The notes: generated from the sequence alone by a model not told the origin. 46,979 nt of DNA from Phycisphaerae bacterium (GCA_013360585.1 JABWBH010000034.1:1-46979); one strand, 5' to 3'; positions 26,691 to 36,431 are shown, counted from the stretch's first letter. Translations and numbers: made by a program.

Positions 26691-29600
26691 ATGAACCGGA
26701 TCGTTGCCTTGATGAACTGCTGCAAACGCTGCTTGCCAGGTTCAACCGCCCCGCTTTCTTGCGGGCGCGGTTCGGTTAAGAGGCCGCGTCGAAGTCTTGC
26801 AGCGTTGGTCGTCGCCTGTCTGATTGCAAGCCTGTCGAGGGTTCATGCGGCGGAGGAAGGCGGAGGCGGGTCCGTCCTGAACGAGGCGTGGGTGGAGTCG
26901 CTGTCGTGGCGGTGCATCGGTCCGGCGAACATGGGCGGGCGCATCACCGCGATCGCTGTGTACGAGGCCGATCCGTCGATCTGGTACGTCGCGACCGCCA
27001 GCGGGGGGCTGCTGAAGACGGTGAACAACGGCGTGACGTTCGAGCACCAGTTCGACCACGAGAACACGGTGTCGATCGGCGACGTGGCGGTCTTTCAGGG
27101 AAACGCCGACATCGTCTGGGTGGGGACGGGCGAAGCGAACCCGCGCAACAGCGTCTCCTGGGGCGACGGCGTCTACCGCTCGACGGACGGCGGCAAGGCG
27201 TGGGCACACTGCGGGTTGAAGGGGAGTTTTCAGATCGGGCAGATCGCGCTGCACCCGACGAACCCGGACGTGGCGTACGTCGGAGCGCTCGGACGGTTGT
27301 GGGGACCGAACGAGGAGCGCGGATTGTTCAAGACCGTCGACGGCGGCAAGACCTGGGAGAAGGTGCTTTACCTCGACGAGCGGACGGGGGTCATCGACGT
27401 GCAGTTGAAGCCCGGCGACCCCGACACGCTGCTGGCGGCGACCTACGAGCGGAAGCGCGACGCCTTCGACGGGAACGATCCCACGGTGAAGATCGCGCCC
27501 GGGAGCGGACTTTATCGAAGCACCGACGGCGGGCGCAACTGGGTGAAGGTCGTGCGAGGGCTTCCGACGGGCCTTCTGGGGCGCATCGGGGTCGAGTTCT
27601 ACCGGAAGGATCCGAACATTGTTTACCTGGTGCTGGAGTCGGAGCAGATCGGGAAGGAGCCGGTGAACGCGGCGTACTTCGGCGTTCGCGGGGAGGATGC
27701 GAACGTCGGGGCGCGGCTGACGGAGGTGACGAAGGACGGACCGGCGGACAAGGCCGGACTTCTTGTCGGCGACGTGGTGGTGGCGGTGGATGACGAGACG
27801 ATCCACGGCTACGACGACCTGAACCGGGCGATCCGGCGGCGGCTGGCGGGCGAGCAGGTGCGGATCGAGGTGTCGCGGGAGCGTAAGAGCGTTTTTCTGG
27901 ATGCGACGTTCGGCGAGCGCCCGGGCGCGAGCACGGCGCCGGCGGCGGAGGGCGCGCCGCGCGGTCCGCAGAGCGCGTCGGCGACGGCGCCGTTCAGTTC
28001 GGGTCTGGGCGGGCAGCGTGAGAACGTCCACGACCAGCAGGGTCCGGACGGACACGAGTTCGGCGGGGTGTACCGCTCGACGGACGGCGGGGAGTCGTGG
28101 ACGCGCATCAACAGCGTCAACCCGCGCCCGATGTATTTCAGCGAAATCCGCGTTGACCCGAGCGACAGCAATTACGTGTACGTGCTGGGAATTTCGCTGT
28201 ACCGGTCGAAGGACGGCGGATCGACGTTCACGGCGGACGGCGGGAACGGCGCGCATCCGGATCATCACGCCTTGTGGATCGACCCGCGCGACGGACGGCA
28301 TCAGATTCTCGGAAACGACGGCGGCGTCTACGTCACCTACGACCGGCAGGATCACTGGGACCACCTGAACAACACGGCGATCGGCCAGTTCTACCACGTC
28401 GCGGCCGGCCCGAACCGGGATTACATGGTTTACGGCGGGTTGCAGGACAACGGGAGCTGGGGCGGGCCGAGCCGGTCGCGATCCGGTCGCGGTCCGATCA
28501 ACCAGGACTGGATCAACATCGGAGGTGGCGACGGATTCGTGTGCCTTGTCGATCCGACGGACGCCGATCAGGTGTACTTCGAGAGCCAGAACGGCGGGAT
28601 GGGGCGGATCAACCTGCGCACCGGCGAGCGCGGGTTCATCCGGCCGCCGGCGGACCGCGGGGTGCGATATCGGTGGAACTGGAAGACACCGATGATCCTC
28701 TCGCATCACAACACGGAGATTCTTTATGCGGCGGGGAACTACGTTTTCCGGTCGCTGAAGAAGGGCGAGGGGATGAAGCGCATTTCGCCGGAGATCACCC
28801 GCACGGATCAGGGCAGCGCGACGGCGCTGGCCGAGTCGAAATTCGACCCCGACGTGCTTTATGTCGGGACGGACGATGGGGCGTTGTGGGTGACGACCAA
28901 CGGCGGTCACCAGTGGACGGCGCTGACGGATTTTCCGAAGGAGCAGACCCCGGCGGGTGCGGCGGATCGCTCCGTCCTTGAGGCGACGGCGCGCAACGTT
29001 GCCGAGTCGGCGTCGTCCGCGGCGTCGGCAATCCTTAAGGCTGCCGCGCAGATTGCAGAGAACCCTCCCGCCGCGCGGCCGCGAGAGCCTGACTCCCCGC
29101 CGGCGCCGCCCGCTCAGCCGCCTTCGGATCCGCCGCGCGCGGAGGGAACCCCGCCGAGCGAGGGGGGACGTGCGCCGGGTCGCGGCGGGTTCACCGCAAT
29201 GCTCCAGCGGATGGACGCCGACGGCGACGGGAAAATCACGAAGGACGAGGTTCCGGAGCGGGTGCAGGGAATGTTCGAACGTCTTGATGCGGACCGCGAC
29301 GGGGCGATCTCGCAGGAGGAAATACGGCAAGCCGGTGAACGTGCCCGCAGCGAGGGCGGCGCACCGGGACGCGGCGGACCTCCGCCGCGTGAAGGTTCGG
29401 GCGACCCGCCGCCCGGCGCCCCTCCCGCCTCGCACGGACCGTCTTCCCAGGAAACGCCGGCTGCCCCAACGCAGGCCGGGAAGGACACGGCTGCCGGCGC
29501 TGCCGCCCTGGTGGGCACGTGGTCAGGGCAGTTGATCAGCGACCAGATGCCGCCGGGGGCCGGGGCATTCACGCTGACGTTCAAGGTCGACGCGGCGGGT

Positions 29601-30935
29601 GTGTTGTCAGGCGTTGTTGCGTCGCAGATGGGCGAGAGCGAGATGCTGGACGTCAAGTTCGATCCGTCCGGTGGACGGCTGACCTTCGCGGCGCAGCGCG
29701 AGGGAGCGTCGTTCGACTTCGAAGCGAACGTCAAGGGCGAGCGTATGAGCGGGCGGTTCGTGGCGGAGGGCGGCGTGTTCGAGATGGACTTCGAGGCGAC
29801 GCGCAAGGCGACGCCAACGTCAACCGGTGCGGATGCCGCGGCGCAAGCCCCTGCGGCGCAGTCGCCCACCGCTCCGAACGCGACCGTCGCGCCGGCAGTC
29901 TCCCCGGAAGGAATTGCGGCGGCGGGAGGCGTGGGGAGTGCGGGCGGGGCGACGGCGGGGCCGACGACTTCGTCTTCAGGCGGAACCAACCTGAACACGT
30001 TGCTGCCCGGACCGCGGTGGGTCAGCAGCCTCGAAACTTCGCGGTTCAAGGCGGGTCGCGTGTACGTCACGTTCGACGGACATCGGTCCGACGATGACGA
30101 GCCTTATGTCTTGATGTCAGAGGATGAAGGTAAGACGTGGAGGTCAATCCGGGCGAACCTGCCGACATCGGCAGGTTCAACGCGCGTCATCCGTGAGGAC
30201 GTGGTCAACGAGGACATCCTTTATCTCGGGACGGAGTTCGGCGCGTACGTCAGCGTCGATCGGGGCGGAAGCTGGACGAGGCTCAACACGAACCTGCCGA
30301 CCGTGGCGGTGCATGAGTTCGCAATTCATCCGACCGCCGGCGAAGTCGTCGCGGCGACGCACGGGCGAAGCCTCTGGATTCTCGACGTGACGCCGATCCG
30401 GCAGATGACGCGCAAGACGGTCACGGCGGATGCACACTTGTTCAAACCGAACAACCAGATTTACTGGCGTCCCGAACCCAGCCGCGGGGACTCCGGCGCC
30501 CGGCGCTTTGTCGGAGAGAACCCGAACGATCAGGCGGAGATCTTCTACCTGCTGCGCGAACCCGCGCAGCGCGTCAGCCTTGAGATTCAGGATCTTTCCG
30601 GCGAGTTGATCCGCACGCTGGAGCCGAAGCGCGAGGCCGGTCTGCACCGGGTGACGTGGGATCTGCGTCGGACGCCGCCGGAAACGCCTCCGGGCGGAGG
30701 TCCGCCGGGTGGGGGGCGTTTTCGCGGAGGGGCGTCGCTGGTTCCCTCGGGCAGTTACGTCATCGCGCTCAAAGTTGACGGAAAGACGCTGACCGAGCGG
30801 CTCGAAGTGCAAACCGACCCGGAGTATCCGGATTACCGTCCGTGGGAGCGCGGCGGAAGCGGAGCGGAAGATGAGATCGCGGGACCGGAGGACGCCGACG
30901 GGACGGGAACCGATGATCGCGGACCGGAACTTTGA
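26691..30935 (+). CDS. Large secreted VPS10/sortilin-type beta-propeller protein with PDZ, EF-hand and lipocalin-like inserts
   Basis: 1414 aa from ATG 26691 (GGGAG nine bases upstream); the frame is open 61 codons further up without signal-peptide character. A long basic leader precedes a hydrophobic helix (LAALVVACLIASL), a secretion signal. BNR/sortilin propeller blades recur as VYRSTDGGKAW, LFKTVDGGKTWEK and GGVYRSTDGGESWTRIN. A PDZ-like domain is inserted at ~330-405 (DGPADKAGLLVGDVVVAVDD). After more blades come two EF-hand loops at ~835-885 (DADGDGKITKDE, DADRDGAISQEE), then a lipocalin-like strand region ~936-1041, further blades to ~1243, and a FlgD-like Ig segment ~1281-1336. It probably acts in the periplasm or outside the cell, perhaps binding peptides or calcium. 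Its stop is 104 bases before the tricorn-like gene. Catalysis not shown. Confidence 0.85.
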   Translation: MNRIVALMNCCKRCLPGSTAPLSCGRGSVKRPRRSLAALVVACLIASLSRVHAAEEGGGGSVLNEAWVESLSWRCIGPANMGGRITAIAVYEADPSIWYVATASGGLLKTVNNGVTFEHQFDHENTVSIGDVAVFQGNADIVWVGTGEANPRNSVSWGDGVYRSTDGGKAWAHCGLKGSFQIGQIALHPTNPDVAYVGALGRLWGPNEERGLFKTVDGGKTWEKVLYLDERTGVIDVQLKPGDPDTLLAATYERKRDAFDGNDPTVKIAPGSGLYRSTDGGRNWVKVVRGLPTGLLGRIGVEFYRKDPNIVYLVLESEQIGKEPVNAAYFGVRGEDANVGARLTEVTKDGPADKAGLLVGDVVVAVDDETIHGYDDLNRAIRRRLAGEQVRIEVSRERKSVFLDATFGERPGASTAPAAEGAPRGPQSASATAPFSSGLGGQRENVHDQQGPDGHEFGGVYRSTDGGESWTRINSVNPRPMYFSEIRVDPSDSNYVYVLGISLYRSKDGGSTFTADGGNGAHPDHHALWIDPRDGRHQILGNDGGVYVTYDRQDHWDHLNNTAIGQFYHVAAGPNRDYMVYGGLQDNGSWGGPSRSRSGRGPINQDWINIGGGDGFVCLVDPTDADQVYFESQNGGMGRINLRTGERGFIRPPADRGVRYRWNWKTPMILSHHNTEILYAAGNYVFRSLKKGEGMKRISPEITRTDQGSATALAESKFDPDVLYVGTDDGALWVTTNGGHQWTALTDFPKEQTPAGAADRSVLEATARNVAESASSAASAILKAAAQIAENPPAARPREPDSPPAPPAQPPSDPPRAEGTPPSEGGRAPGRGGFTAMLQRMDADGDGKITKDEVPERVQGMFERLDADRDGAISQEEIRQAGERARSEGGAPGRGGPPPREGSGDPPPGAPPASHGPSSQETPAAPTQAGKDTAAGAAALVGTWSGQLISDQMPPGAGAFTLTFKVDAAGVLSGVVASQMGESEMLDVKFDPSGGRLTFAAQREGASFDFEANVKGERMSGRFVAEGGVFEMDFEATRKATPTSTGADAAAQAPAAQSPTAPNATVAPAVSPEGIAAAGGVGSAGGATAGPTTSSSGGTNLNTLLPGPRWVSSLETSRFKAGRVYVTFDGHRSDDDEPYVLMSEDEGKTWRSIRANLPTSAGSTRVIREDVVNEDILYLGTEFGAYVSVDRGGSWTRLNTNLPTVAVHEFAIHPTAGEVVAATHGRSLWILDVTPIRQMTRKTVTADAHLFKPNNQIYWRPEPSRGDSGARRFVGENPNDQAEIFYLLREPAQRVSLEIQDLSGELIRTLEPKREAGLHRVTWDLRRTPPETPPGGGPPGGGRFRGGASLVPSGSYVIALKVDGKTLTERLEVQTDPEYPDYRPWERGGSGAEDEIAGPEDADGTGTDDRGPEL

Positions 30936-31039
30936 TCGCCCCTGAAGCGCAAGAACCTGTCGGGACGCATGTGAGGGGGGTGAAGACGCCGCGAGGGGGC
31001 GGTATATACCGGGTTTCCAGTTTTTCAAGGAGATTCGGT

Positions 31040-34000
31040 ATGCGTACTCGTCGGTCGGCGTTGATCTTTTCCGGGCTGCTTCCGTTTCTGCCGTGCGGCT
31101 GTGCGATGGCGCAGCCGTCAGTGACGCAGGAGGGCACGCGCCCTCACGGGGGGATGCTGCGGTACCCGGACGTGAGCGCGACGCATGTTGCGTTCGTTTA
31201 CGCCAACGACATCTGGCTGGTGCCGCGCGACGGGGGTCTTGCGGCGCCGCTGGCGAGTCCGTCGGGGCAGGAGATGTTTCCGCGGTTCAGCCCGGACGGA
31301 CGGCAGATCGCCTTTCTCGGCAATTATGAGGGGAATCCCGACTTGTATGTCCTGCCGGTGACGGGGGGCGTGGCGGCACGCGTCACGCATCACCCGTCGG
31401 CGGAACTGCTGACGGACTGGACCGCCGAAGGACGCCTTCTTTACTTCGCGAGCGGGTTGGGAGGACTCACGCGACAGACCCAGCTTTTCACGGTCGATCC
31501 GACAGGGGGGCTGCCGGCGCAGGTTCCCGTGCCTTACGGGGCCAACGGCGCGATCAGTGCTGACGGGACGTGGTTGGCGTACACACCGCACTCGATCGAC
31601 ATGCGGACGTGGAAGCGCTACCGGGGCGGGATGGCGACCGACCTCTGGTTGTTCAATCTGAAAGACCGGTCGTCACGGCAGATCACGAACTGGGAGGGCA
31701 CGGACACGTTGCCAATGTGGCACGGCGACAACGTGTACTACCTGTGCGACGCGGGCGAGAATCACAAGCTTAACCTCTGGGCCTACCGCGTGTCCGACGG
31801 TCAGCGCCGGCAGGTCACGAATCTCGACACCTTCGACTGCCGCTGGCCCGCGATGGGACCGGGACCGGACGGCAAGGGCGAGATCGTCTTCCAGCACGGG
31901 TCGAAACTGATGCTGCTCGATCTGGCGACGGAAAAGACCCGGACCGTCGAGGTCGTCATTCCGGGGGATCGTCCGAAGATTCGAGCGAAAGCGGTGGATC
32001 CGCTGGACAATCTGGGCGGGTCGGATCTGTCCGCGACCGGCAAGCGGGTGGTCATCGAAGCCCGCGGCGATCTTTTCACCGTCCCGGCGCAGGAGGGATC
32101 GACGCGCAGTCTGACGCGAACGAGCGGCGCGGCGGAGCGGGATCCGAGCTGGAGCCCCGACGGGCGCTGGATCGCGTACTTCTCCGACGCGACCGGGGAG
32201 TATGAGCTTTATGTCACGCGCGCGGACGGCAAGGGGGAGACCCGGCAACTGACGCGCGACAGCCGGACGTTCTACTACAACCCGCGCTGGTCGCCGGATT
32301 CGAAGTGGATCGTGACGAACGACAAGGCCGGCGTCTCGCGCCTGCACAACGTCGAGACGGGCGAGACGAAGGTGCTCGACGTGGATCCGTGGACGGGCGC
32401 GCCGGGCGTGAGCTGGTCGCACGACAGCGGCTGGATCACGTGGGCGCGCGGGACGGAGACGAACACGAACGGCGCGATCTTCCTGCACCACGTGGCGACG
32501 GGCGAGACGCACCAGGTCACCAGCGGGATGTTCAACGACTCCGCGCCGACCTTCGATCGCAAGGGCGACTACCTCTACTTCGCGAGCAACCGCGAATTCA
32601 CTCGTCCGACTTATGAGGACGTCGGCACGACGTTCATCTACGCGGACACGGACCGCCTCGTCCTCGTCCCGCTCCGCAAGGACGTGAAGTCGCCGTATCT
32701 GGCGAAAAGCGACGAGGAGGAACCGAAAAAGGAAGGCGAGAAGAGCGACGACGAGAAGAAGGAGGGCGACGAGAAGAAGGAGGGCGAGGAAAAGAAGGAC
32801 GAAGATGGTGACGACGGAGACCCGCCCGCCGACGCGGACAAGCCCGGCGAGGAATCCGGCGATGCGGCGGACGGCGACGCGCAGGAGTCGGGCGACAAGC
32901 CGTCCGACGACGGCAAGGGTGAGAAGAAGGACGACAAGGACGCCAAGAAGGACGAGGAAAAGAAGCCCGTCACGATCGACCTCGACGGTTTCGAGCGTCG
33001 GGCGATCCTGCTGCCCGTCGACCGGGGGCAGTTCTTCGGCTTGATGGTGTCAGAGAAGGGACACCTCGTTTACGGGCGGGCGCGGGCTGGCGGCGCGGAC
33101 GACGGTCCGGGCGGGGGGATCTCGCTGAAACTCCTCGACGCGATCGCGGAGAAAAAGGATGACCGGAAGGAGAAGACGATCGCGGACGGCGTCGCCGGGT
33201 TCGGCCTGTCCGCCGACGGAAAGAAGCTCCTCGTCGTCAAGCCCGGCGGTCGCCAGATGTACGTCGTCGAACCGGCGGCGGATCAGAAGCTGGAGAAAGC
33301 CGTCCCGCTCGACGGGCTGCGGATGACCGTCGAACCGCGTGAGGAGTGGCGGCAGATCTTCACGGAGGCGTGGCGCGTGCAGCGCGACTTCTTCTACGAC
33401 CCGCACATGCACGGCGTGGACTGGAACGAAGTCCGCGAGCGTTATCTGAAGATGCTGGAGGACTGCACGTCGCGCGAGGATGTGACTTACGTCATCGGCG
33501 AGATGATCTCCGAGTTGAACGTCGGACATGCGTACGCCCGCGGCGGCGGCGACGTCGAGCAGGGGCCGAGCGTCTCGGTGGGCATGCTCGGGTGCGACTT
33601 CGAGCGCGTCACGGATCCGCAGGCGGGCGCGGTATACCGGATCGCCCGCCTTCTGGAGGGCGCGCCGTGGGATCTGGACGCCCGCGGTCCGCTCAGCGAG
33701 CCCGGCGTCAACGTCAAGGAGGGTGACTTTCTCCTCGCGGTCAACGGCGCACCGATCGATCCGGCGAAGGATCCGTGGGCGGCGTTTCAGGGACTGGCGG
33801 GCAAGACCGTGACGCTCACGGTTTCTGAGAAGGCGAGCCTCGACGACTCCGCGCGTGAAGTCGTCGTCACGCTCCTTTCCAGCGACACGAATCTGCGCTA
33901 CCGGGCGTGGATCGAACGCAACCGGAAATACGTCGCGGACAAGACCGACGGTCGCGTCGGGTACATCTACGTCCCCAACACCGGGATCGACGGGCAGAAC

Positions 34001-34579
34001 GATCTCTTCCGCCAGTTCTACGGCCAGCGCGACAAGGCCGCGCTGATCATCGACGAGCGCTGGAACGGCGGCGGGCAGATCCCGACGCGGTTCATCGAGC
34101 TGCTCAACCGACCGGTGACGAATTACTGGGCGCGGCGCGACGGGAATGACTGGACGTGGCCTCCGGACTCGCATCAGGGTCCGAAGTGCATGCTCATCAA
34201 CGGCCTGGCGGGTTCGGGCGGCGACATGTTCCCGGCGCTGTTCAGGCAGTCGGGGCTGGGCAAGCTGATCGGCATGAGGACGTGGGGCGGGCTTGTCGGC
34301 ATCTCGGGCAATCCGCAACTGATCGACGGCGGGAACATCACCGCGCCGACCTTCGCCTTTTACGAGCGCGACGGAACCTGGGGCATCGAAGGTCACGGCG
34401 TTGATCCGGACCTCGAGGTGATCGACGACCCGGCGAAGATGGCGGACGGCGGCGATCCGCAGCTCGACGCGGCGATCGCGCACCTGCTGGAGGAGCTTCA
34501 GCGCAATCCTTATGTCAAGCCCGCGCGCCCGGCTTACCCGGATCGCAGCGGGATGGGCATCCGCGAGGAAGACAAGTAA
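31040..34579 (+). CDS. Tricorn-type protease homolog (propeller, PDZ, S41-like core)
   Basis: Serine protease for peptides. ATG 31040 has AAGGAG seven bases upstream and starts an exported protein: MRTRRSALIFSGLLPFLPCG, cleavage near AMAQ. Order: WD40-like PD40 propeller (~35-540, with repeated 'FSPDGRQIAF', 'WSPDGRWIAYFSD', 'WSPDSKWI'), a highly charged Lys/Glu/Asp insert (~553-643), C1 domain, a PDZ domain (~845-945), and the S41-type core. Candidate active-site residues are His in NVGHAYARGGG (~829) and Ser in AGSGGDMFPAL (~1058), with VDPDLEVIDDP near the end. The 1179-residue length fits tricorn. Immediately downstream of the VPS10 protein, so they may be co-transcribed. Whether it assembles into a tricorn-like capsid is unknown. 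Confidence 0.92.
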   Translation: MRTRRSALIFSGLLPFLPCGCAMAQPSVTQEGTRPHGGMLRYPDVSATHVAFVYANDIWLVPRDGGLAAPLASPSGQEMFPRFSPDGRQIAFLGNYEGNPDLYVLPVTGGVAARVTHHPSAELLTDWTAEGRLLYFASGLGGLTRQTQLFTVDPTGGLPAQVPVPYGANGAISADGTWLAYTPHSIDMRTWKRYRGGMATDLWLFNLKDRSSRQITNWEGTDTLPMWHGDNVYYLCDAGENHKLNLWAYRVSDGQRRQVTNLDTFDCRWPAMGPGPDGKGEIVFQHGSKLMLLDLATEKTRTVEVVIPGDRPKIRAKAVDPLDNLGGSDLSATGKRVVIEARGDLFTVPAQEGSTRSLTRTSGAAERDPSWSPDGRWIAYFSDATGEYELYVTRADGKGETRQLTRDSRTFYYNPRWSPDSKWIVTNDKAGVSRLHNVETGETKVLDVDPWTGAPGVSWSHDSGWITWARGTETNTNGAIFLHHVATGETHQVTSGMFNDSAPTFDRKGDYLYFASNREFTRPTYEDVGTTFIYADTDRLVLVPLRKDVKSPYLAKSDEEEPKKEGEKSDDEKKEGDEKKEGEEKKDEDGDDGDPPADADKPGEESGDAADGDAQESGDKPSDDGKGEKKDDKDAKKDEEKKPVTIDLDGFERRAILLPVDRGQFFGLMVSEKGHLVYGRARAGGADDGPGGGISLKLLDAIAEKKDDRKEKTIADGVAGFGLSADGKKLLVVKPGGRQMYVVEPAADQKLEKAVPLDGLRMTVEPREEWRQIFTEAWRVQRDFFYDPHMHGVDWNEVRERYLKMLEDCTSREDVTYVIGEMISELNVGHAYARGGGDVEQGPSVSVGMLGCDFERVTDPQAGAVYRIARLLEGAPWDLDARGPLSEPGVNVKEGDFLLAVNGAPIDPAKDPWAAFQGLAGKTVTLTVSEKASLDDSAREVVVTLLSSDTNLRYRAWIERNRKYVADKTDGRVGYIYVPNTGIDGQNDLFRQFYGQRDKAALIIDERWNGGGQIPTRFIELLNRPVTNYWARRDGNDWTWPPDSHQGPKCMLINGLAGSGGDMFPALFRQSGLGKLIGMRTWGGLVGISGNPQLIDGGNITAPTFAFYERDGTWGIEGHGVDPDLEVIDDPAKMADGGDPQLDAAIAHLLEELQRNPYVKPARPAYPDRSGMGIREEDK

Positions 34580-34635
34580 AGGCGGAACGCGCCCGGCGCG
34601 CGAGGCTCTGCCTCGCCGATCCGCAGACGCATGAC

Positions 34636-34685
34636 GCGGCGCACGTTCCGGCTCAACGCCCGGGGCGTGCGCCGCGGCGCTTTTT
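34636..34685 (+). terminator. Rho-independent-type terminator after the tricorn-like gene
   Basis: GCGGCGCACG (34636-34645) pairs perfectly with CGTGCGCCGC (34666-34675) over a 20-base loop, and TTTTT follows at 34681-34685. It lies between convergent genes; a further hairpin (GCGAGGC/GCCTCGC, 34600-34616) precedes it. Confidence 0.55.
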
Positions 34686-35113
34686 CAATCCGCCTGAACG
34701 ACGGTCGTCTTCGGTGGAACGACGACGGCGTTGCCGATCGCCACGTCCTCGCCGGACTGGTTCGTGCAGGAGACGAGCAGGCGCACGCGCTTCGGGTTGA
34801 TGACCTCCATCACGACGGCCCGCGCCGTCACCGTGTCGCCGATGAAGACGGGCTTGAGGAAGCGGATCTCCAGTTGGACAAAGATCGTCCCCAGTCCGGG
34901 GATTTCGCTGCCGAGCACGGTCGAGATGATGCCCGCGGTGAGGATGCCGTGCGCGATGCGCCGCCCGAAGGCGCTGCGGCGGGCGTACTCCTCGTCGATG
35001 TGCAGAGGGTTGAAGTCGCCGGAGGCGTCCGCGAATGCGAACACGTCGCGGTCCGTGATCGTTTTACTGAACGATCCGGCGTCGCCGACCTTGAGCGTCT
35101 CGCGCGTTCTCAT
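34685..35113 (-). CDS. MaoC-like (R)-specific enoyl-CoA hydratase
   Basis: Hydrates trans-2-enoyl-CoA to (R)-3-hydroxyacyl-CoA. 142 aa, single hot-dog fold. The hydratase-2 motif is clear: TDRDVFAFADASGDFNPLHI followed by DEEYARRSAFGRRIAHGIL, giving the catalytic Asp (~31) and His (~36). It matches PhaJ-type proteins in length and arrangement. In PHA producers PhaJ feeds monomers from beta-oxidation to PhaC; a pha cluster begins at 41.2 kb, so that role is plausible but it could equally serve fatty acid metabolism. The start at 35113 gives a typical MRTRETLKVGD beginning. The 5' end lies 67 bases after the degenerate amidohydrolase stop on the same strand. Confidence 0.9.
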   Translation of the reverse strand: MRTRETLKVGDAGSFSKTITDRDVFAFADASGDFNPLHIDEEYARRSAFGRRIAHGILTAGIISTVLGSEIPGLGTIFVQLEIRFLKPVFIGDTVTARAVVMEVINPKRVRLLVSCTNQSGEDVAIGNAVVVPPKTTVVQAD

Positions 35114-35180
35114 CCTCGCCTGATTCCTTTCCGACGCCGGACCGCGAGGCTCCGCGACGCGCCGGCTCGCCCGTCCGGCG

Positions 35181-36431
35181 TCATCGCTTCACGTCGCTGA
35201 CGATCTCGCCTTCGATGATCACGCCGATGCAGTGCGACGTGTATTCGAAGGGATCGGCGTCAAAGAGGGCGAGGTCTCCGTCTTTGCCCGGTTGCAGCGA
35301 GCCGACGCGATCCGCGACGCCGAGCATTCGCGCCGCATCGATCGTCAGACCTCGCAGCGCCTCATCGAACGACAGTCCGTTTCCGGCGGCGATCGCCGCC
35401 TCCAGCAGCACCACCCGCGTCTTCGGCACGTAGCTTTCGTAGCCGCTCTGGAACGCAAAAGGGATGCCCGCGTCGCGCAGCTTCGCGGGGGTCTCGAAGC
35501 TGAGGTTCTCCGCCTCGCCCACGGCGCGCTGCATCAGCGGATGCACGATGACCGGCACGCCCGCGGCCTTGATCTCGTCCAGCAGGATGTAAGCCTCCGC
35601 CGCGCCGTCGAGGATGATCCGCAGCTTGAACTCCTTCGCGAGGCGCAGCGCCCCCGCGATATCCTGCGCGCGGTGCGCCGTCACCAGCAGCGGCAGCCTG
35701 CCCGCCAGCACCTCCGCCAGCACTTCCAGCTTCAGATCGCGCGTCGGGCGCTTGCCGAGTTCGCTCACCTTCTCACGCCGGGCGAGGTACTCCTGCGCCC
35801 GCACCAGCTCCGCCCGGAGCATCGACATCATTTTCCCGCGTGTCCCGGGAGACTGCCCCCGCTCCTCTTTCTGCGCCGCGGTGGACAGGCACACGGCCAC
35901 GCACGCCGTCGGCACGACGACCGCGTCTTCGACGGTCCGCCCGGCCGTCTTGACGATCATCGTCTGCCCCGGAATCAGTTCGCCCGGCGCGTGCCCGGTG
36001 TGCAGCGTGGTCACGCCGAAACTGCGCACGTAAGCGACCAGCTCGTCGAACGTGTTGTAGGCGTCCAGCGCCCGAAGCTGCGGCTGCATCGGTTCGGAGC
36101 GCTCGAGCTGATCCTGATCGTGCGGGATGTTGAGGATCCCGGTCAGCCCCGCGGTCGCGTGCGCATCAATCAGCCCCGGCGTCACGACGGCGGCTTCAAG
36201 CACGCGATGCCCCTCGGGAATGCGCACGTCCGCCGCCGAACCCACCGCCGCGATCTTCCCACCGGTGATGACGACGACGCCGTCGGAGATCGGCGGACCC
36301 GCCATCGTGTGTACGACTTTGCCGCGCACCGCGACTTGCGCCTCCGCCGTCCCGACGGCCAGAGCGACAATCCCCGCCCACGCGACGATCCTCCGCCCTC
36401 GAGCCGCCGCTTTGCTTCCTGCATTGCTCAC
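35181..36431 (-). CDS. Amidohydrolase-family protein with degenerate metal site (possible pseudoenzyme)
   Basis: 416 aa. GTG 36431 overlaps the upstream gene's stop as GTGA and has GGAGGAGG seven bases before it, so the pair is translationally coupled. A signal peptide is likely (IVAWAGIVALAVGTAEAQ). Fold landmarks remain: VVITGGKIAAVGSAADV, GLIDAHATAG, GTRGKMMSMLRAELVRAQEY and LQPGKDGDLALFDADPFEY. The catalytic set is not kept. The HxH of the first strand is H-A-T (~90-92), the HHxSEA element of its partner is DGAAEA, and the HTDD element is QSGYE. The protein is full length with no frameshift, so loss of metal ligands without loss of the gene suggests a structural or regulatory partner. A different enzyme activity cannot be excluded. 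Confidence 0.85.
   Translation of the reverse strand: MSNAGSKAAARGRRIVAWAGIVALAVGTAEAQVAVRGKVVHTMAGPPISDGVVVITGGKIAAVGSAADVRIPEGHRVLEAAVVTPGLIDAHATAGLTGILNIPHDQDQLERSEPMQPQLRALDAYNTFDELVAYVRSFGVTTLHTGHAPGELIPGQTMIVKTAGRTVEDAVVVPTACVAVCLSTAAQKEERGQSPGTRGKMMSMLRAELVRAQEYLARREKVSELGKRPTRDLKLEVLAEVLAGRLPLLVTAHRAQDIAGALRLAKEFKLRIILDGAAEAYILLDEIKAAGVPVIVHPLMQRAVGEAENLSFETPAKLRDAGIPFAFQSGYESYVPKTRVVLLEAAIAAGNGLSFDEALRGLTIDAARMLGVADRVGSLQPGKDGDLALFDADPFEYTSHCIGVIIEGEIVSDVKR

Noticed and set aside
26742-29435. An 897-codon open frame on the minus strand opposite the VPS10-type gene
   Set aside because: Composition is Arg/Pro/Ala/His-rich without domains; it mirrors the real plus-strand gene, which has signal peptide, BNR, PDZ and EF-hand motifs. 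High GC leaves long antisense frames open.
31001-31010. GGTATATACC palindrome just upstream of the tricorn-like gene
   Set aside because: Only 10 bases, with no partner sites or promoter spacing; too short to call an operator.
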